Shown: piece after piece, positions 60,361-64,000 of the stretch
Layout of the letters: each line of letters begins with the position of its first letter
How positions within the stretch are numbered: position 1 is the stretch's first letter
Source: Planomicrobium sp. CPCC 101110
GTDB lineage: Bacteria > Bacillota > Bacilli > Bacillales_A > Planococcaceae
Reading direction: 5' to 3'
Length of the DNA: 64,000 nt
Assembly (NCBI RefSeq): GCF_007859395.1
Contig: NZ_VOHD01000008.1
Location: 248,001-312,000, forward strand
Notes under the pieces: model-generated
Told to the model about the DNA's origin: nothing
Database searches by the model: none
The model's input: the letters and a program-made list of their open reading frames with translations, nothing else
Translations under genes and position numbers: made by a program

Positions 60361-61980
60361 TCATTTAGTTAGTTTGTAAACCCGTGCTTCGTACGGGAGT
60401 AATTGAGTTGAATCCATATCTTCGTAATTGGCCAACAGCAATGTGGCGTCTTCCGGCGCGTCCCAGTCGCAGGCGAATTGCGCCAGGTTGGAGACGACAA
60501 GAACTTTTTCGTTTTCGTCTTCGCGCGTATAAGCGTAGACGGCCTCGTGGCCAACGTCGTAAAGTTCGTAAGTGCCGTAAACAAGAACGGCCATTTGCTT
60601 GCGCAGCCAAATCATTTGTTTATAGAATGAGAGCACTGATCGCGGATCTTGCTGCTGGGCGGCAACGTTGATCTTATTGTGGTTCGGGTTGATCATCAGC
60701 CATGGCCATGCATCCGTAAAGCCTGCGTTGAAGCTTGCGTCCCACTGCATCGGCGTCCGTGAATGGTCCCGGCTTTTCGCCCCCAATAGCGTCATGATGG
60801 CTTCATGCGCCATGCCGCCCGCCAAGTTGTTGTGGTATAGGTTATGTGTCTGGATATCGTTGTAATGATCGAGCTCCGCAAACGGCGCGTTCGTCATGCC
60901 GATTTCCTGGCCTTGGTAGATGAACGGCGTCCCTTGCATGAAAAAGTACATGCAGGCGATTGCCGTGGCGCTTTCCCGCCAGTATTCCTTGTCATTGCCC
61001 CATGTCGAGACAACGCGCGGCTTGTCGTGGTTTTCGATAAACAAGGCGTTCCAGCCTTTGCCTTCGACGCCTTTTTGCCAGCGCGTCAGCACTTCCTTCA
61101 GTTTCGGCACATTGATGCCCGTCCGTTCATCGGTATCCCAAAGACCCAAGCTTTCAAACTGGAACACCATATTGAACTTGCCGTCTTTTTCGCCGATCCA
61201 CTCTTCGATATCCCCGACATGGACACCGTTCGCTTCGCCGACAGTCATGATATCGCGATTCGCCAGTGTTCTGTCCCGCAGTTCAGCTAATAGCGGCTGG
61301 ATGCCCTTGACATTCATCATTTTCTCCCATGCCGGGGCATATAGTTTTTGTTCAGGGTCAAAAACGTCGGTCAAATCTTTCTTGATGTGGCTGATGGCGT
61401 CGACTCGGAATCCGTCGATCCCTTTGTCCAGCCACCAATTGACCATGTCGAACAGTGCTTTCCGCACTTCCTGGTTTTCCCAGTTCAAGTCCGGCTGCTT
61501 TTTCGAAAACAAGTGCAGGTAGTATTGCTTTGTTTCTTTGTCGTATTCCCAGGCGGAACCGCCGAAAATGCTTTCCCAGTTCGTCGGGTCGTCGCTCCAG
61601 ATGTACCAGTCCCGCTTCGGATTGTCTTTCGATGATTTCGATTCGACAAACCATGGATGCTCATCGCTCGTATGGTTGATGACCAGATCGATGATGAGCT
61701 TCATGCCTCTTGCGTGCACTTCCGCAAGCAGGCGGTCAAAATCCTCCATTGTGCCGAATTCTGCCATGATGTCCTGGTAATCGCTGATATCATAGCCGTT
61801 GTCATCGTTCGGCGATTTGTAGACCGGGCTCAACCAAATAACGTCGATCCCCAAGTCTTTTATATAATCCAATTTGCTTGTCACACCGTTGATATCCCCG
61901 ATGCCATCCCCATTGGAGTCTTTAAAACTGCGTGGATATACCTGATAGGCGACTGCTTCTTTCCACCATATTTTCTTCAT
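60361..61980 (-). CDS. GH13 alpha-glucosidase (oligo-1,6-glucosidase-like)
   Basis: 539 residues from ATG 61980 (GAGAGGG upstream; the frame continues to 62061 without a site). Retaining alpha-glucosidase of GH13, hydrolysing alpha-linked glucose from maltose or isomaltose-type sugars in the cytoplasm. Conserved regions: DLVINHTSDEHPWF (region I), GFRVDAISHIKKD (region II, nucleophile Asp), TVGEANGVHVGDI (region III, acid/base Glu) and FIENHDKPRVVSTWG (region IV, HD). The N-terminus WWKEAVAYQVYPRSFKDSNGDGIGDINGV is typical. It is a lone gene without a sugar transporter, so specificity is uncertain (maltose or sucrose-type activity also possible). Confidence 0.92.
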   Translation of the reverse strand: MKKIWWKEAVAYQVYPRSFKDSNGDGIGDINGVTSKLDYIKDLGIDVIWLSPVYKSPNDDNGYDISDYQDIMAEFGTMEDFDRLLAEVHARGMKLIIDLVINHTSDEHPWFVESKSSKDNPKRDWYIWSDDPTNWESIFGGSAWEYDKETKQYYLHLFSKKQPDLNWENQEVRKALFDMVNWWLDKGIDGFRVDAISHIKKDLTDVFDPEQKLYAPAWEKMMNVKGIQPLLAELRDRTLANRDIMTVGEANGVHVGDIEEWIGEKDGKFNMVFQFESLGLWDTDERTGINVPKLKEVLTRWQKGVEGKGWNALFIENHDKPRVVSTWGNDKEYWRESATAIACMYFFMQGTPFIYQGQEIGMTNAPFAELDHYNDIQTHNLYHNNLAGGMAHEAIMTLLGAKSRDHSRTPMQWDASFNAGFTDAWPWLMINPNHNKINVAAQQQDPRSVLSFYKQMIWLRKQMAVLVYGTYELYDVGHEAVYAYTREDENEKVLVVSNLAQFACDWDAPEDATLLLANYEDMDSTQLLPYEARVYKLTK

Positions 61981-62061
61981 ACTGATCCCTCTCAAAGACC
62001 CGTGGCGCATTTCCCCTTCAATCAAGCGGCCGAAAACCGTAAATTGTACCAGAGAAGCCAT

Positions 62062-62565
62062 GTCGTCTGTTATTTTCTATAGTACGAAAAGGTTGTTCCT
62101 GCTATGGTGCCGGCTTGGAAGCTGCCCCATAGTTCCGGAAAAACAATTTGCAAGATGCTAGTGTAGCAGAATTCGCCGGAATAGCCTACAGATTTTATTA
62201 ACTTTTTGTGTCTAAAAGTAACTTCCTGTCCAGCGTGCACCCCTTTCCCCAAAAAAGGTTTCCTCTTGTATAACCGATGTTAGGTACATGAAAACCCCGA
62301 AATGAACACTTTTTCAAAAAAGTTTCCATGGCTCGGGGTTTTCGTTATTTCCGGATTCTGTTTTAGGCTGTTTCGGGTTTTCCAAGCATCATACATTGTT
62401 TTCTGCTAGCTTTGATCATCATCAGCGGCTGCGTCTTTCTTACCTCCATTACACAACATCGACTGGCGATCATACGTTCCCACGACTTGAAAAACGTTTT
62501 TATTTTTGAAACTGAATCCAATTATGGCACAGGATTAAACGCCTGTTTCAAAAAGCCGGCACAAA
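62062..62565. other. Intergenic region between alpha-glucosidase and PBP genes
   Basis: No gene seen. It contains a terminator-like inverted repeat GAAAACCCCGA / TCGGGGTTTTC at 62291-62345, with an inner stem CTTTTTC..AAAAAAG-like region. Confidence 0.5.
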
Positions 62566-62613
62566 AAACCCTTGGTCCGCCCACTGTTTTCAGCATGCAG
62601 TTTCCAAGGGTCC
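62564..62613 (-). terminator. Terminator after the PBP gene
   Basis: Stem GACCCTTGG / CCAAGGGTT with a loop of about 25 bases, then TTTTTTGT on the minus strand. Confidence 0.7.
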
Positions 62614-62619
62614 TCTCTT

Positions 62620-64000
62620 TTATTCGGCTGTTTTCTTAAAAACTTCCGCAGCCATTTCCGCCACTTTTCCGCTGCTGTCATTTTCAATATTCTCGACCAT
62701 CATGGCGAGGATGAATTGCGGGTCATCTTCGTTATATGCCACAAAATAGCCGTTGTTTTTTCCTTTGTCCCGGGTTGTCGCTTTAATCTCTGCGGTGCCA
62801 GTTTTGCCCGCAAGCGGAATGGATTTAAGATCAGCCGATTTGGCAAAGCCGTCGGTGACCACGTTCCGCATCCCCGCCCGGAGGGTTTCTGCGTTTTCTT
62901 CACTGACGAGCCCCTCTTTCCACACTTGCGCCTTTTCCTCTTCCTCGAATAAAACCGGCTTGTATATTACCCCGCCGTTCAGGAAGGGCTCGTACATTGA
63001 CGCAAGGTGCAGAATGTTCACCAGCATCTGCCCTTGGCCGAACGACGTGTCGGCCAACTGCCCTTCTGACGTGATGAGGCCGTCGTTCGAGATTTGCGAA
63101 GCTGCCAGGTTCAAGCCTTCAAACGGCATCGCTTCGCCGAATCCATACTCTGCCAATCCTTCAGCCAATCGGTCGCGTCCGAGCTCAAGCGCTTGCCGCG
63201 CAAAATAAATGTTGTCCGAATAGACAAGTGCAGTGTTCAAGTCGACCGGATTCGGTGCGTCACTGTGCAGGCGTGTTATGCGAAAACTGCCCCATGACGG
63301 CTTTTGCCATGTTTTTCCGGAGATGTCCATGCCTTTTTCCGGATCGAGCGTCCCCGCTTCCATAGCGATCGCCGCAACCACCGGCTTGATGGCGGAACCC
63401 GGCGCGTACGACGCCGCAAAACGGATGAACAGCGGATTGAGCGGATCGTTTTGCAGTTTGCTGTAGCGGCTTCCGCTGATGCCTATGACGAATTCGTTCG
63501 GATTATAGCTCGGTGAACTGAGCAGGACAAGCGTTTCTCCCGTCCGGGGATCCACAGCGGCGCTTGTACCCGCCTCGCCGTCCATCGCGTCGAATACCGC
63601 TTTTTGCAGCTTGGCGTCGATTGTCAGCTTGATGGCATCTCCATTTTTCGACTCTTTTTCAGTGGCAATGATCTTTTCCGCCCCGCTCCGCGCTTTTTCA
63701 ATGACGATGCGCACGCCTTCTTCGCCCCGCAGCCGTTTTTCAAGCGAGCGCTCAAGGCCTTGGCGCCCGATCCAGTCCTCCTCTGTATAGCCTTCGTCTT
63801 TCAGCCCGTTCAATTGTTCCGCGGTGATGGGGCCGATAAATCCTGATACATGGGCCAAGGCTTTGCCATACGGATATTCCCTGAGCGGAATTTCCCGGCG
63901 CTCGGTGCCCGTAATGGTGAAAATCTTATCAAGCGTTTTCTTGTTGGTTTTCGCCACTTTGGCAATCGGCACATAATGGTCCGGCCGCACCCAGCTTTGG
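62620..64000 (-). CDS. Class B penicillin-binding protein (transpeptidase), partial (N-terminus off the right edge)
   Basis: 460 visible residues of a D,D-transpeptidase that cross-links peptidoglycan outside the membrane. The dimerisation/MecR1-like region is RREIPLREYPYGKALAHVSGFIGPIT. The transpeptidase domain: active-site SxxK in ASYAPGSAIKPVVA (Ser-Ala-Ile-Lys), SxN in VYSDNIYFARQ, KTG in IPLAGKTGTAEIK. The layout, with a MecA_N-like or NTF2 region likely upstream, fits PbpC/PBP3-type proteins of Bacillales that contribute low-affinity beta-lactam tolerance. The signal anchor lies outside the window. Confidence 0.9.
   Translation of the reverse strand, partial: QSWVRPDHYVPIAKVAKTNKKTLDKIFTITGTERREIPLREYPYGKALAHVSGFIGPITAEQLNGLKDEGYTEEDWIGRQGLERSLEKRLRGEEGVRIVIEKARSGAEKIIATEKESKNGDAIKLTIDAKLQKAVFDAMDGEAGTSAAVDPRTGETLVLLSSPSYNPNEFVIGISGSRYSKLQNDPLNPLFIRFAASYAPGSAIKPVVAAIAMEAGTLDPEKGMDISGKTWQKPSWGSFRITRLHSDAPNPVDLNTALVYSDNIYFARQALELGRDRLAEGLAEYGFGEAMPFEGLNLAASQISNDGLITSEGQLADTSFGQGQMLVNILHLASMYEPFLNGGVIYKPVLFEEEEKAQVWKEGLVSEENAETLRAGMRNVVTDGFAKSADLKSIPLAGKTGTAEIKATTRDKGKNNGYFVAYNEDDPQFILAMMVENIENDSSGKVAEMAAEVFKKTAE

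Noticed and set aside
1..64000. tRNA, rRNA, prophage structural genes, integrase
   Set aside because: None was recognised on either strand; no tyrosine or serine recombinase motifs and no phage head or tail proteins, so the island is not called a prophage or ICE.

Overview
The window reads as chromosome of a pigmented Gram-positive Bacillales bacterium, most likely Planococcaceae (Planococcus/Planomicrobium-like). The basis is a C30 carotenoid crtN-crtM pair, strong AGGAGG-type ribosome binding sites with frequent TTG/GTG starts, a TnrA-type regulator, a bacillithiol-type YfiT protein, and protein sequences that look like this family. This is inference from reading alone; no search was run.

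Layout. 0-2 kb: carotenoid genes, running off the left edge. 2-8.7 kb: an orphan TRAP binding protein, then an amine-nitrogen block (copper amine oxidase, unknown membrane protein, Amt ammonium transporter) with a divergent AraC regulator; the divergent intergenic region holds two perfect TnrA/GlnR-type sites and a CodY-like site. 8.7-33.4 kb: ordinary chromosomal genes (aspartate dehydrogenase, oxidoreductases, TRM11-like methyltransferase, ECF sigma plus DUF4179 regulator, rifampin ADP-ribosyltransferase, lipoproteins, a complete TRAP operon, aromatic acid exporter-like protein, luciferase-like monooxygenase). Short decayed copies of two window genes (nadX and yfiT) sit in the 19-23 kb intergenic spaces.

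33.4-54 kb is an AT-rich accessory island. It holds a two-gene operon of a full-length sigma-70 factor and an 1097-residue RecQ-like helicase, several PD-(D/E)XK-type nucleases (one a pseudogene with five lesions), a RES-domain protein, a FokI-like nuclease with winged-helix repeats, a GIY-YIG/DUF2075 ATPase, and a three-gene HTH cassette with a direct-repeat operator. Between them lie MITE-like repeats of about 138 bp with terminal inverted repeats and a covarying internal hairpin, a second hairpin repeat family, and an IS4-type transposase remnant. This looks like a phage-defence/genome-plasticity hot spot. The sigma-helicase pair matches no defence system I know and is the main candidate for an undescribed system.

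54-64 kb returns to core genes: YciI, aldo/keto reductase, small conserved proteins, HutG, a zinc-finger membrane protein, a TnrA homologue with its own TnrA-type site, a GH13 alpha-glucosidase and a class B penicillin-binding protein cut by the right edge. Two clusters of degenerate 21-bp tandem units lie at 58.8-59.2 kb. No rRNA, tRNA or CRISPR array was seen.
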